The translations under genes were made by a program, and so were the position numbers. The notes under the pieces were generated by a model. It had not been told where the DNA came from and ran no database searches. It worked only from the letters and a program-made list of their open reading frames with translations. A stretch of 64,000 nt of DNA from CBDUXP01 sp965371225 [NCBI: uncultured bacterium]. GTDB lineage: Bacteria > Abyssobacteria > SURF-5 > CBDUXP01. Location of the stretch: NCBI GenBank assembly GCA_965371225.1, contig CBDUXP010000003.1, positions 62,001-126,000 on the forward strand. The letters run 5' to 3'. Shown here piece after piece: positions 1-8,567 of the stretch; positions within the stretch are counted from its first letter, which is position 1; every line of letters begins with the position of its first letter.

Positions 1-762
1 ATCCAGCCGGAGATTGCGGACCTCTGGGCGTACTACGAGGCGGGATTCCACAACCTGCTGGTGGTCTCCGTAAAGGAGCGGTATGCCCGCGAGGGGTTCA
101 AGACGGCGCTGAAGGTGCTTGGGGAGGGCCAACTGGCGCTCAGCAAGTGCGTCATCATTGTGCCGGAGGGCGTCGACCCACGCGACTGGTCCGCCGTGCT
201 GCGGTGCGTGCACCAGCGGTGCGATCCCCAGTCGGACATCCACGTGATTCCCACGGCGGTGGTCGACACGCTGGATTTCACGAGCCGCACGGCGGAAGTG
301 GGGGGGAAGCTGATCTGGTACGCGGCTGGACCGCCCGGGGAGAACCTGCGAGAGGTGCCCGAAGAGTTGAATCCCCGGACCGTGGACGACCGCGTGAGCG
401 AAGCGCGGTTGTGGGGAGGGACGTACCTGGTCGTGAAGGTACAGGATTCCGCCGCCGCCCCGGACATCCTGATGCGGCTTGTGTCAGAGTATAGGGACGT
501 CGGCCTCACGGCGATTGCCGCGGTGAGCGGGGATGTCACCTTGGATGATCGGGAGTCCGTCCTGTGGGGCATCTACACGCGGTTCGATCCGGCGCGCGAC
601 TGCGTGGTGGCCGGCGCGCGCGCGGACGGGCCGGTCGCCCGTTGGGAGGGGCCTCTGGGCATCGATGCCACGTGGAAACCGGGATACCCGAAGGCGCTGG
701 AGCTGCCGCGGGATATTGAGGATACGGTCACGCAACGATGGTCGCAGTACTTGACACCGTAG
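1..762 (+). CDS. UbiD-family decarboxylase, C-terminal part (5' end outside window)
   Basis: The reading frame is open from base 1 and has no start in the window, so this is the last ~253 residues of a longer protein. The segment has the look of the UbiD C-terminal domain, including a KERYAREGFKTA stretch that matches the family's K-x-R-Y-x-G-x-x-x-x pattern. UbiD enzymes are prenylated-FMN-dependent decarboxylases. Directly downstream lie mqnE, mqnA and mqnC, and in futalosine-pathway genomes a UbiD paralogue (MqnL) is assigned to decarboxylation of the 1,4-dihydroxy-6-naphthoate branch. That role is inferred from position here. Its stop lies 25 nt inside mqnE, so the two are translationally coupled. 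The catalytic N-terminal region cannot be inspected. Confidence 0.8.
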   Translation: MQPEIADLWAYYEAGFHNLLVVSVKERYAREGFKTALKVLGEGQLALSKCVIIVPEGVDPRDWSAVLRCVHQRCDPQSDIHVIPTAVVDTLDFTSRTAEVGGKLIWYAAGPPGENLREVPEELNPRTVDDRVSEARLWGGTYLVVKVQDSAAAPDILMRLVSEYRDVGLTAIAAVSGDVTLDDRESVLWGIYTRFDPARDCVVAGARADGPVARWEGPLGIDATWKPGYPKALELPRDIEDTVTQRWSQYLTP

Positions 763-1871
763 AGTTGGAGCAGTGTCGCGACGCGCGCCTGCCGGCCATC
801 TGGGCCAAGGTGCAGGCGGGCGAGCGGCTCGGGCGCGAGGACGGGGTCGCCCTGTTCGAGACGGAGGATCTCTTGACGCTCGGCCGGATGGCCAACGCGG
901 TCAAGGAACGCCTGAGCGGCGACGACGTGTATTTCGTCGTGAACCGCCAACTGAACCCGACGAATAAGTGCGCGCTCAGTTGCAAGTTCTGCGATTACGC
1001 CAAGACCAACGCGGACAAAGACGGTTACGAGATGACGCGCGAAGAGATCCTCGCGCACTGCGGGCCCGACGTGAGCGAGGTCCACATTGTCAGCGGCCTG
1101 CATCCGAAGTGGAAGTACGAGCAGTACGTCGACATCGTGCGCGCGATTCGCGCGCACAACCCCACCATTCAGATCAAGGCCTGGACGGCGGTGGAGATCG
1201 ATTTTTTTGCGCGGCTGGCGCGGAAGAGCACCCGGACCGTGCTCGAGGAGATGCGCGAGGTCGGGATGCAGACCATGCCCGGCGGCGGTTGCGAAATATT
1301 CAGCAAGCGTGTGAAGAAAGCGCTCTTCAACGCGAAGATCGGGGAGAAGCCCTGGCTCCAGGTGCATCGTGAGGCGCACGAGCTGGGCATCAAGACGAAC
1401 TGCACGATGCTCTACGGCCACATCGAGACGTATGCGGAGCGGGTGGACCACATCCTGAAGCTGCGTGACCTGGAAGACGAGGCGCCGGGCTTCCTGGCGT
1501 TCATTCCCCTGGCGTACCAGATTGGCTATACCAAGCTGGTGGACCGCCAGGCCTCCGCGATCGAGGATCTGAAGACCGTGGCGGTGTCGCGCTTGCTCTT
1601 CGACAACATCCCGCACGTCAAGGCGTATTGGGTCATGCTGGGGGAGGCGACCGCCACGATCGCGCTCAACTTCGGCGCGAGCGATATGGATGGCACCATT
1701 GGCCGCGAACGTATCGCCCACGCGGCCCTCGCGGACTCGCCGGACGGCTTGGAGCGGGAGCACATGACGCGGCTCATCCGCGACGCGCGCCGCCGGCCCG
1801 TCGAGCGCGACGCCCTGTACAACATTGTCCGGACGTACGAACGAACGGATCCCCGTGGCCGTCGTCGGTAG
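738..1871 (+). CDS. mqnE: Aminofutalosine synthase (radical SAM)
   Basis: MqnE joins the chorismate-derived enolpyruvyl benzoate to the SAM-derived adenosyl group, giving aminodeoxyfutalosine, the first radical step of the futalosine route to menaquinone. The 377-residue protein has the radical-SAM cluster motif C78-x3-C82-x2-C85 (KCALSCKFC) and the family stretch QTMPGGGCEIF near residue 180. Its length is normal for the family. It begins inside the end of the ubiD-like gene (25 nt overlap), and its end overlaps the start of mqnA, so it belongs to one cistron with mqnA and mqnC. The paralogous MqnC two genes downstream shares the fold but has C-x3-C-x2-C in a different context (NVCNVDCHFC), which separates the two assignments. 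Confidence 0.95.
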   Translation: MVAVLDTVELEQCRDARLPAIWAKVQAGERLGREDGVALFETEDLLTLGRMANAVKERLSGDDVYFVVNRQLNPTNKCALSCKFCDYAKTNADKDGYEMTREEILAHCGPDVSEVHIVSGLHPKWKYEQYVDIVRAIRAHNPTIQIKAWTAVEIDFFARLARKSTRTVLEEMREVGMQTMPGGGCEIFSKRVKKALFNAKIGEKPWLQVHREAHELGIKTNCTMLYGHIETYAERVDHILKLRDLEDEAPGFLAFIPLAYQIGYTKLVDRQASAIEDLKTVAVSRLLFDNIPHVKAYWVMLGEATATIALNFGASDMDGTIGRERIAHAALADSPDGLEREHMTRLIRDARRRPVERDALYNIVRTYERTDPRGRRR

Positions 1872-2613
1872 GATTCCCTACCTCAATTGCGCGCTGTTCT
1901 TCGACCGCTGGGGCGAGGGAGGGCCGGCCTTGGTGGATCTGCCGCCGCGCCAGTTGGGGGAGGAGGCGATGGCCGGGCGCATCGACGCGGGGCCCATGGC
2001 CGTCGCCGACGTCTTTCGCCTGGGAGACGCCTTCGAACCGCTCGGCAACTTCGGGATCAGTTGTCCGCGCCGGGCCGCCAGCGTGCTGCTGTTCAGCCGG
2101 CGGCCCCTGGCCGACCTGGCGGGCGCACGCATCGGGGTCACCGGGGAAACCGCCACGAGCGTGCGGTTGCTCAAGGTCCTGCTGCAGCACCGGTACGGGG
2201 TGCGTCCCGCCGCCTACACCGCGCCGGATGATGCGGCGGCCGATGCCGTGCTCCTGATCGGTGACACGGCCTTGCGCGCCACGTATCAGGCCCCGCCGCC
2301 GTGGCCGCTCTGCATCGATCTGGCGCAAGAATGGGTAGCGTGGCAAGCGCTGCCCTTCGTCTTTGCCCGGTGGGTTGTCCGCGCCGATCTCCCCGCCGCC
2401 GAGAAGGTGCAACTGGAATCACAACTGCGCGTGGCCTACCTGGAAGGGCACCGGGATCGTGACATCATTGGGCAGACGCGCGCCGCGCGCCTGGGCTTGC
2501 CGCCGCGCGACGTGCTGGCGTACTTCGACGTGTTCCGTTTCGAGTTGACCGAGGAAGATGCGCGCGCGGAGGCGAAGTTTCGCGCGCTGCTGGCGGACAC
2601 GGCCGATGCGTGA
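1855..2613 (+). CDS. mqnA: Chorismate dehydratase
   Basis: MqnA dehydrates chorismate to 3-[(1-carboxyvinyl)oxy]benzoate, the committed step of the futalosine pathway. The N-terminal GRIPYLNCALFFDRW block is the family signature, and the protein has a periplasmic-binding-protein-like fold. I chose the GTG at 1855, which gives an N-terminus (MAVVGRIPYLN) like other MqnA proteins and 252 residues. A TTG at 1825 would add ten residues. The gene overlaps mqnE by 17 nt and mqnC by 8 nt, so expression is coupled. Confidence 0.93.
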   Translation: MAVVGRIPYLNCALFFDRWGEGGPALVDLPPRQLGEEAMAGRIDAGPMAVADVFRLGDAFEPLGNFGISCPRRAASVLLFSRRPLADLAGARIGVTGETATSVRLLKVLLQHRYGVRPAAYTAPDDAAADAVLLIGDTALRATYQAPPPWPLCIDLAQEWVAWQALPFVFARWVVRADLPAAEKVQLESQLRVAYLEGHRDRDIIGQTRAARLGLPPRDVLAYFDVFRFELTEEDARAEAKFRALLADTADA

Positions 2614-3700
2614 GCGCATCCGCGACAAGATCGAGGCGCAGGAACGCCTGACCCGTGAGGAAGGCGAGTGGCTGTACGAGGAGGCGGACCTGTTGGACCT
2701 GGGCGCCTGGGCCAATGCGGAGCGGTTCCGCCGATTTCCCGAGCACGAGGTCACGTTCATCATCGATACGAACCCCAACTACACGAACGTGTGCAACGTG
2801 GATTGCCACTTCTGCGCGTTCTACAGGCACGAGGGTGACGCGGACACGTACACGCACCCCGCCGACGAGATGATCGCGCGCGCCAAGTCGGGGGCGGCGC
2901 TGGGCGCGACGACCATGTTGCTGCAAGGGGGCGTCAATCCGGCGATTCCGTACGAGTGGTACCTGGACCTCGTCCGCCGCGTACGCCGCGAGGTGCCGGA
3001 GATTTTGCCGCACTTCTGGTCCCCCGTGGAGATTCAGGGCATGGCCGAGGTGAGCGGCAAATCGACGAAGGCGGTCCTGCAGGATTTGTACGAGGCGGGG
3101 CAGGTCTCCATGCCGGGGGGGGGCGCGGAGATTCTCGCAGATCGGGTGCGCTTACGCATCAGCAAAAAGAAAGGCCCGGCGGCCGAGTGGCTGCGGATCA
3201 TGGAAGAGTGCCACGACGTGGGAATGCGCAGTACGGCGACCATGATGTTCGGGCATTTTGAAACCGGCGAGGACGTGATCGAACATCTCGCGGGCGTGCG
3301 CGACGTGCAAGACCGGACGGGCGGATTTACCGCGTTCGTGCCCTGGAGCTTCAAGCCGGGGAATACCCCCTACTTCAAGGCGATTCCGCAATCCGCCGGA
3401 CCGACCTCGTATCTCCGGATGATCGCGACCGCGCGGCTGTTCCTGGACAACGTGGATCACATCCAGGCGTCTTGGTTCAGCGAGGGCAAGAAGACGGGCC
3501 AAGTAGCGCTGCACTTCGGCGGCGACGATTTCGGCGGGACCTTGATCGAAGAGCACGTCCTCAAGGCCGCGGACTTTTACAACACCACCACCACCGAGGA
3601 GTGCCTCGCCATCATCCGCGAGGCCGGCTTCACCCCCGTCCAGCGCACCACGCTGTACGAACGCCTCCGCGTGTGGGACACTCCGTCGCTTGTGATCTAG
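2606..3700 (+). CDS. mqnC: Cyclic dehypoxanthinyl futalosine synthase (radical SAM)
   Basis: MqnC cyclises dehypoxanthine futalosine in the second radical step of menaquinone synthesis. The 364-residue protein carries the cluster motif C63-x3-C67-x2-C70 (CNVDCHFC) followed by AFYRH, and the family block VSMPGGGAEIL around residue 170. I placed the start at the ATG at 2606, which overlaps the mqnA stop (ATGCGTGA), because upstream codons in this frame are mqnA coding sequence read out of frame. A run of nine G bases (3115-3123) encodes the Gly-rich part of the MPGGG block and could be slippage-prone. No mqnB or prenyltransferase gene is in the window. Confidence 0.95.
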   Translation: MRERIRDKIEAQERLTREEGEWLYEEADLLDLGAWANAERFRRFPEHEVTFIIDTNPNYTNVCNVDCHFCAFYRHEGDADTYTHPADEMIARAKSGAALGATTMLLQGGVNPAIPYEWYLDLVRRVRREVPEILPHFWSPVEIQGMAEVSGKSTKAVLQDLYEAGQVSMPGGGAEILADRVRLRISKKKGPAAEWLRIMEECHDVGMRSTATMMFGHFETGEDVIEHLAGVRDVQDRTGGFTAFVPWSFKPGNTPYFKAIPQSAGPTSYLRMIATARLFLDNVDHIQASWFSEGKKTGQVALHFGGDDFGGTLIEEHVLKAADFYNTTTTEECLAIIREAGFTPVQRTTLYERLRVWDTPSLVI

Positions 3701-3705
3701 GGCGT

Positions 3706-4287
3706 ATGGAACCCGCCTCGGTCACAAAGCCACCAGACACTATGACTAAGGAGGAATTGCTTGGCACCCTGGTCTCTCTACGCTTCTACTGTTCCTACCT
3801 GCTTGTTACGGCCGGGATCGCTCCACCTGACATCTGGGCGAACAACGTTCTTGCGAACCCTTATGAGCTAGAAGAATCTGATGCAACGCTTGCCGATGCC
3901 CAGAAGCATCTGAATCTCTTGGCTGGACTCGTAACTTCTGATTGGCGAAGCTCTTTCCTCCGGGATATCCGCCGGTTTACTCTGCGGGCAGCGATGAGGG
4001 AAGCGCACGATGCGATTACCTCATATTGCAAAGAAACGAACCAATGTCAGCGACATAAAGGGTGGAATTCGTACTGGTTCGCACACATCTTGCGGAACTC
4101 CCTCTCTCACACCGGGGCAACAGGCAAGCTGCGCTGGCCGCATAACATCCCGGCTGATACTTGTGTTAAGTGGAGACATAGGAATCTAACGAGGGAGATG
4201 CGTGATCAGGAGATAGAGTTTTCACTCAGGGACGCTTTTCTCTTACTGGAAGACATGTATCGCTTCGTTGACTCAGAGCTCGACTGA
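3706..4287 (+). CDS. Hypothetical protein in a lower-GC insert
   Basis: I do not recognise this 193-residue protein. It starts 5 nt after mqnC (ATG at 3706, with an alternative in-frame ATG at 3742). It has no signal peptide or clear membrane segment, but has a mixed alpha-type composition with Trp/His-rich stretches (NSYWFAHILRNSLSH). An R-N-x-x-x-H element of this kind appears in HEPN-like and other nucleic-acid-related helical domains, but that resemblance is too weak for a call. Its base composition is near 50% GC with many A/T-ending codons, unlike every neighbour. This suggests recent transfer into the convergent gap between mqnC and mqnD. Confidence 0.6.
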   Translation: MEPASVTKPPDTMTKEELLGTLVSLRFYCSYLLVTAGIAPPDIWANNVLANPYELEESDATLADAQKHLNLLAGLVTSDWRSSFLRDIRRFTLRAAMREAHDAITSYCKETNQCQRHKGWNSYWFAHILRNSLSHTGATGKLRWPHNIPADTCVKWRHRNLTREMRDQEIEFSLRDAFLLLEDMYRFVDSELD

Positions 4288-4366
4288 GTGCAACCTACGC
4301 CTAGGTTTCTTCTGGTATAGGTGTGCGTACAAGGAGCCTGGTAGAGGGGCGATTTGCTTGAAACAG

Positions 4367-4597
4367 TCAAGGCTGGGTGGCAAAGCGCAGGATTTCGACT
4401 TCGGGGGATTTACCGGCTGCGTCCTCTGCCATGGCCAGGACTTTTTCCGTCGTCCCGTCTGACAGGTAGTACTCGCCGCAATTCTCACACACGTCGGCGG
4501 GAACATCCTTGATGATCACGGTCGTGTCGCCGCGTTGCAGAGTAACCGTGGTCTGCCCCGTGGCGGTGTCACCTTGCCGGCAAAGCACGCACTTCAT
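4367..4597 (-). CDS. YgiT-type zinc finger protein (orphan antitoxin-like)
   Basis: This small 76-residue protein has two CxxC pairs, C3-x2-C6 and C37-x2-C40 (CENCGEYYL), separated by a short beta-rich segment. This is the YgiT/MqsA N-terminal zinc-finger type. The family usually forms the antitoxin half of type II toxin-antitoxin pairs, with the toxin gene adjacent. No RelE/HigB or DUF4258-like toxin gene is visible on either side, since mqnD ends 33 nt upstream on the same strand and the other flank holds no gene. No HTH domain is present, so a DNA-binding role is not supported. The gene may be a remnant or may act on a distant partner. Confidence 0.8.
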   Translation of the reverse strand: MKCVLCRQGDTATGQTTVTLQRGDTTVIIKDVPADVCENCGEYYLSDGTTEKVLAMAEDAAGKSPEVEILRFATQP

Positions 4598-4630
4598 GGC
4601 CGCTTCCGTTGCTCCCTGGAGTGCTCCGCG

Positions 4631-5479
4631 CTAGTCGGTGTTCGCCCAAAGGATGTCGATGGCCGGTAGGCTGGGGATGCTGCCGCCGGCGTGCGCGCGG
4701 GCGAACAGTTCGGTGAGCGCTTGCTGCCCCTGCTCGCCCATGTCCACGGTCAGTTCGTTCACATACATTTTCGTGAAGCGGCCGCACGTCTCGAAATCGA
4801 TCCCGCGACCGAACTCCTGGGCGTACACCACCGCGTCGTCGTAGTGGTCGTCCGCGTACACGATGCTCTGGTACATGGCGTTGGTAATGTCTTGCGCCTG
4901 CGCTTCGCCTATGTCCCGTCGCACACAGTCCAGCCCCAGTGGCAGGGGCAGGCCGCCGGTCTCCGCCGCCCAGAGTTCGCCGAAATCCAGCAGTTTGTGG
5001 AACCCGTGATCCTGATACGTGATCTGGCCTTCATGGATGACCAACCCGGCGTCCGCCGTGCCGTCGTCCACGCGTTCCATAATTTGATCGAACGGCGTGT
5101 CCACGGCTTCGAACGCCGGCAGGAAGGTATTCGCCAGCAGCAGGGCGGTGGTCATCTGGCCGGGCGTGGCCAGCCGCTTGCCGCGCAGCTCGTCCAGGGA
5201 TCGGAGCGACTTGGAAATGACGACGGGGCCGTAACCGAGTCCCATGCTGGCGCCGCACGACATGATGCGGTACCGGTCGGCCACGTAAGGATAGCAGTGC
5301 GCGCTGATCGCGGTAACTTCCAGCTCGCCGTGCATGGCGCGTTCGTTCAGCGTTTGGATGTCGGCCATGACGTGATCGATGCCGTCGTATCCCGGTACGG
5401 TCACCGCCCCCTTCGCGAGGGCATAAAACATGTACGCGTCATCGGGGTCCGGGCTGTGGCCAATGGCAATGTTCGGCAT
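4631..5479 (-). CDS. mqnD: 1,4-dihydroxy-6-naphthoate synthase
   Basis: MqnD cleaves cyclic dehypoxanthinyl futalosine to 1,4-dihydroxy-6-naphthoate. The protein opens with IAIGHSPDPDDAYMFYAL, a strong family signature, and contains the conserved VIHEGQITYQDHG block around residues 150-160. I set the start at the ATG at 5479, because a GAGGAG ribosome-binding site sits five bases upstream. A GTG two codons earlier would overlap that site. It is transcribed toward mqnC, so the pathway is split into two converging units, and it is followed 33 nt later by the orphan YgiT-type gene. Confidence 0.95.
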   Translation of the reverse strand: MPNIAIGHSPDPDDAYMFYALAKGAVTVPGYDGIDHVMADIQTLNERAMHGELEVTAISAHCYPYVADRYRIMSCGASMGLGYGPVVISKSLRSLDELRGKRLATPGQMTTALLLANTFLPAFEAVDTPFDQIMERVDDGTADAGLVIHEGQITYQDHGFHKLLDFGELWAAETGGLPLPLGLDCVRRDIGEAQAQDITNAMYQSIVYADDHYDDAVVYAQEFGRGIDFETCGRFTKMYVNELTVDMGEQGQQALTELFARAHAGGSIPSLPAIDILWANTD

Positions 5480-5496
5480 CGACACTCCTCAGGTTG

Positions 5497-6198
5497 TCAG
5501 GCGCGGCGCGCGGTGAACAGGTGCACCACGCCGCCGGTCAACGGCTCGGCTTCCGCGGCGGACCAGCCGGCCGCCTCCAGCCGCGCGCACACTTCGGGCG
5601 GGTCGGGGAAGGCCGCGATAGATTCCGGCAGATAGCGGTACGCGCTGTGCTCGCTGAGCAAGCCGCCCAGCACCGGCAGCCACTTGCTGTAGAGCTGGTA
5701 CCCCTGCTTCAGCACGGGCGCGCTCGGGCGCGTGAGTTCCAGGGTGAGAAAGCGCCCGCCCGGGGCCGTCACCCGGGCCATTTCGCGAAACCCCCGGTCC
5801 AGGTCGCTCAAGTTCCGCAAGACGAACGCCGTGATGACCCGGTCGAATGCGGCGTCGGGAAATGGAATCTCCTCGCCATCGCCCAATACCCAGCTCACCG
5901 GCACAGGGCTGCCGTTCGCGAGTCCGCGCGCTTTGCGCTGGGCGACCTGGAGCATGGGCCACACGAAATCCATGCCGACCACCCGGCCCCCGTCCCCAAG
6001 GGCGCGCGCGAGGGCGAACGCGGACACGCCGCTGCCGGTGCCGATATCCAACACGGTTTCCGTCCCCGTCACGGCCGCGTGCCGCACCAGCGTAGCGCGC
6101 CACCGGCGGTCCAGGTTCAGGCTCATCAGCGAGTTGAGCAGGTCGTACCGGGGGGCGATGCCGGCGAACATGTGCCGGACCTGCGTGCGTTTGTCCAT
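5497..6198 (-). CDS. menG: Demethylmenaquinone methyltransferase
   Basis: This UbiE/MenG-family class I methyltransferase performs the last C-methylation of the quinone ring, using SAM. Motif I is visible as VLDIGTGSG near residue 50, followed by VVGMDFVWPML and the VLRNLSDLDRGFREMARV segment typical of UbiE/COQ5 proteins. At 233 residues the length is normal. The ATG at 6198 (MDKRTQVRHMF) fits family starts better than an upstream alternative at 6258. It precedes mqnD by 17 nt on the same strand, which supports a menaquinone rather than ubiquinone role. Strictly, the family can act on either quinone. Confidence 0.9.
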   Translation of the reverse strand: MDKRTQVRHMFAGIAPRYDLLNSLMSLNLDRRWRATLVRHAAVTGTETVLDIGTGSGVSAFALARALGDGGRVVGMDFVWPMLQVAQRKARGLANGSPVPVSWVLGDGEEIPFPDAAFDRVITAFVLRNLSDLDRGFREMARVTAPGGRFLTLELTRPSAPVLKQGYQLYSKWLPVLGGLLSEHSAYRYLPESIAAFPDPPEVCARLEAAGWSAAEAEPLTGGVVHLFTARRA

Positions 6199-6305
6199 GG
6201 AAAGGGGGTGCGGGGTAGGCCGGCGCGGAGTGTAGCATGGGCCCGTTCGCGCCAGCAATTGCGCGCGTTAGCGGTCGGGCGTGTCCGCGCGTGGTGCGCA
6301 GGAAT

Positions 6306-6905
6306 TCAGAACAGGCGGAGCAGCGCCACCAGATCCGCGATCGCGTGCGTCGGATGTCCGGTGGGAAACGTCCTGCCGGCAGGGCTTTCCTTGCGGTTCG
6401 TCAGGAACGCCGTCGCGATGCCCGCCGCGGCGCCCGCCCACACATCAAAGTGGAAATCGCCGACCATGAGCGCCCGATGCCGCGCAAACCCCCAGCGGCC
6501 GCGCAGCCGGTGGATGCCTGCCGGGTCGGGCTTGAGGCGCGCATCTTCCCGAGCGATCACATCGCGGATGAACGGTTGCAGGCGCAAGCAGCGCAACGTC
6601 GCGCGCGCAATCGGGCGGCTGTTGCGCGTCAACACGTAGCACGACACGTTCCATTCGCGCAGTGTCGCGAGCACGCGGTGTGCCTCCGGATTGGGCAGCG
6701 CTCGCGGTAGGGCGGCGCGTTCAAACCGGTCGATCGCGGTCCACGCGCGGCGCAGCTCTGCGCCCCCGAGCGTTCGCAGGAACTCAATGACCGTCCGCTG
6801 CTGCGGGCAGCCGATCTGCGCCTTGAGGCCGGCGAAATCGATCAGGCCAGGGCGCGTCAGCGTGCCATCCAGGTCAAAGATGCAGTCCGTGTACCGGGGG
6901 CTCAT
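6306..6905 (-). CDS. HAD-superfamily hydrolase
   Basis: A 199-residue haloacid-dehalogenase phosphatase. Motif I is DLDGTLT (nucleophile Asp near residue 11), motif II includes VLTRNSR, motif III is the Lys of LKPDP, and motif IV is MVGDFHFD. A helical cap sits between motifs I and II, as in phosphoglycolate phosphatase-like enzymes, but the substrate cannot be read from sequence. Its start overlaps the stop of the upstream membrane glycosyltransferase by 4 nt (ATGA), so both are probably one mRNA. It may be a phosphatase for a sugar or lipid phosphate of the same envelope pathway, which is inference only. Confidence 0.85.
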   Translation of the reverse strand: MSPRYTDCIFDLDGTLTRPGLIDFAGLKAQIGCPQQRTVIEFLRTLGGAELRRAWTAIDRFERAALPRALPNPEAHRVLATLREWNVSCYVLTRNSRPIARATLRCLRLQPFIRDVIAREDARLKPDPAGIHRLRGRWGFARHRALMVGDFHFDVWAGAAAGIATAFLTNRKESPAGRTFPTGHPTHAIADLVALLRLF

Positions 6906-8506
6906 TCGCGCAGCGCGCGCTCCCGTTCGAGCACGCCGTCGAACCGGTTCCGGAAGGGCAGTTCACCTGCCTCCGCCGCCGCTCGTGCCGCATGGGCCGC
7001 CGGATCGTACGGGAAGAAGGTGGGGCCCGCCACGATCGCCCGGTGCAGGCTGCCCGTGATCCAGTAGCGCAGGCGGTAATACGCCCGGTCCGGATACTGT
7101 TCCGCAAGCCGCACGTTCTCCGGCCCCAGGTCCCGCGCGTACACCACGTCCCCGTCGAGCGTCGGTGTGTTGAGCAGCAGCAGATGGTTCTGTTGCGCGA
7201 GCACGTGATTCGTATCGAGAAAGACCAGGGCGTTCGCGAGGTGTTGCGTGTAGGGCCGTGCGATGTTTGGCAGCCCCGCGTAGTTCCCCCCGTATCGCCA
7301 CATCTTCGCGGGAATCACCACGATCCAGATCAACGCGAGTGCCAGGGCGGCGGCCCCGGCGCGCAGGGGCGTGCGCTCGCCGACCCGCAACGCCCCCGCC
7401 GCTGCCAGGATGAGGAGGAACGGCGTGGCCTCCAGGTACATGCGCGGACCGTGGTTATTGTCCGAGTAGTAATAGAAGAATTGGAATGCCAGCAGTGCGA
7501 TGGGAAACAGGGCGAGGACGCGCAGACGCCGGGGGGCCGGAGTGATGAACGGCAGGAGCGCGAGCACGAGGACGGGCAGGTGCGGCCCGAGCAATTCCGC
7601 ATTCACCCACCAGAGGTCGATCAGCGTCTTGCGCACGGCCAACGCCGGCGTGTAGCGGATGTATCCCCCATGCCGGGGATATTCGTGGAAGCCCACCTGC
7701 GAGGTCTCCGCGAATTCGCCGATTCGATAGCCGAAGAGAAGGGGATCGCCCGTGGTCGCCGCGTTGTACATCAACACGCCCCACACCATTACCAGCCCCC
7801 CGAGCAGGATGGCGACGATCCGTGCGCGGTCGCCGGTTGCGGGGCGCAGGAAGCGCCACAGGCAGTAGGCCGCGACGGGCGTCGTCATGGCGACCGCCGT
7901 GTACGGTCGGATCCACAGACCGAAGCCCGCACCGATTCCGCAGGCTGCCGCCCAGCCCAGACCGCGCGGGCGGGTAAACAACTGGTCCAGCGCAATCATC
8001 AACCACACGAACAGCGCGGCACCGGAGACGTGCGCCAAGTACATTCCGCCGTGCGTGAGGAGGAACGGGGAGCTGGCGGCGAACAGCAGCGTGAGCCGCG
8101 CCGTGGAGTCATCCCCCCACCGCCGGGCCAGGACTCCGGCGCCGACGACCGCCACGCCGGCGCACAGCGCGGGCATGAGCCACGGCATGCCGAGCAGCAA
8201 CCCCGGGAGGAGCACCAGGCTGTGGCCCGGCGGATACTTGCTGTACCACCCGGTGTTGGAGAGGATCATCTCCCCGCCGGTAAAGAACTCCGGGAGCGGG
8301 GGAGGGGCCGCCACCAGATGGCCGCTCGCGAAAATCTTCGCCTGGAACAGGTACGTGGCCCCGTCCGGAATGTGCGGCGTGCGGTCGAAGACGAAGAAGC
8401 TGAACGCCAGACTCCACGCCACCGTCCAGGCGAACGCGCACGCGCAGCAGCGCTGCCACGCAAGGGCGCACCACCACGCCCACAGGCGCGTCGCCGGCGA
8501 TGTCAT
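6902..8506 (-). CDS. Multi-spanning GT-C-type glycosyltransferase (ArnT/PMT-like)
   Basis: A 534-residue integral membrane protein with about ten hydrophobic segments. The N-terminal first loop (FDRTPHIPDGATYLFQAKIF) contains an acidic/polar site after TM1, as in polyprenyl-phosphate-dependent GT-C enzymes. The following YSKYPPGHSLVLLPG motif is typical of the PMT/ArnT-related families. Such proteins move a sugar from a lipid-phosphate donor to an acceptor on the outer side of the inner membrane. It lies between the HAD phosphatase and a YfhO-type protein, and a GT2 enzyme able to make a lipid-linked sugar is nearby. The donor and acceptor are not known. Confidence 0.75.
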   Translation of the reverse strand: MTSPATRLWAWWCALAWQRCCACAFAWTVAWSLAFSFFVFDRTPHIPDGATYLFQAKIFASGHLVAAPPPLPEFFTGGEMILSNTGWYSKYPPGHSLVLLPGLLLGMPWLMPALCAGVAVVGAGVLARRWGDDSTARLTLLFAASSPFLLTHGGMYLAHVSGAALFVWLMIALDQLFTRPRGLGWAAACGIGAGFGLWIRPYTAVAMTTPVAAYCLWRFLRPATGDRARIVAILLGGLVMVWGVLMYNAATTGDPLLFGYRIGEFAETSQVGFHEYPRHGGYIRYTPALAVRKTLIDLWWVNAELLGPHLPVLVLALLPFITPAPRRLRVLALFPIALLAFQFFYYYSDNNHGPRMYLEATPFLLILAAAGALRVGERTPLRAGAAALALALIWIVVIPAKMWRYGGNYAGLPNIARPYTQHLANALVFLDTNHVLAQQNHLLLLNTPTLDGDVVYARDLGPENVRLAEQYPDRAYYRLRYWITGSLHRAIVAGPTFFPYDPAAHAARAAAEAGELPFRNRFDGVLERERALRE

Positions 8507-8567
8507 GGAGCGGACGTTGATTCGGGACTCCCGCCCGATGGTAGCACGCGCTGTGCGGTCTTCCTAC

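Noticed and set aside
1-762. Calling the UbiD fragment MqnL outright
   Set aside because: Only the C-terminal part is visible and UbiD paralogues cannot be told apart from it. Context alone supports MqnL.
4367-4597. Complete toxin-antitoxin pair
   Set aside because: Only the antitoxin-like zinc-finger gene is present.
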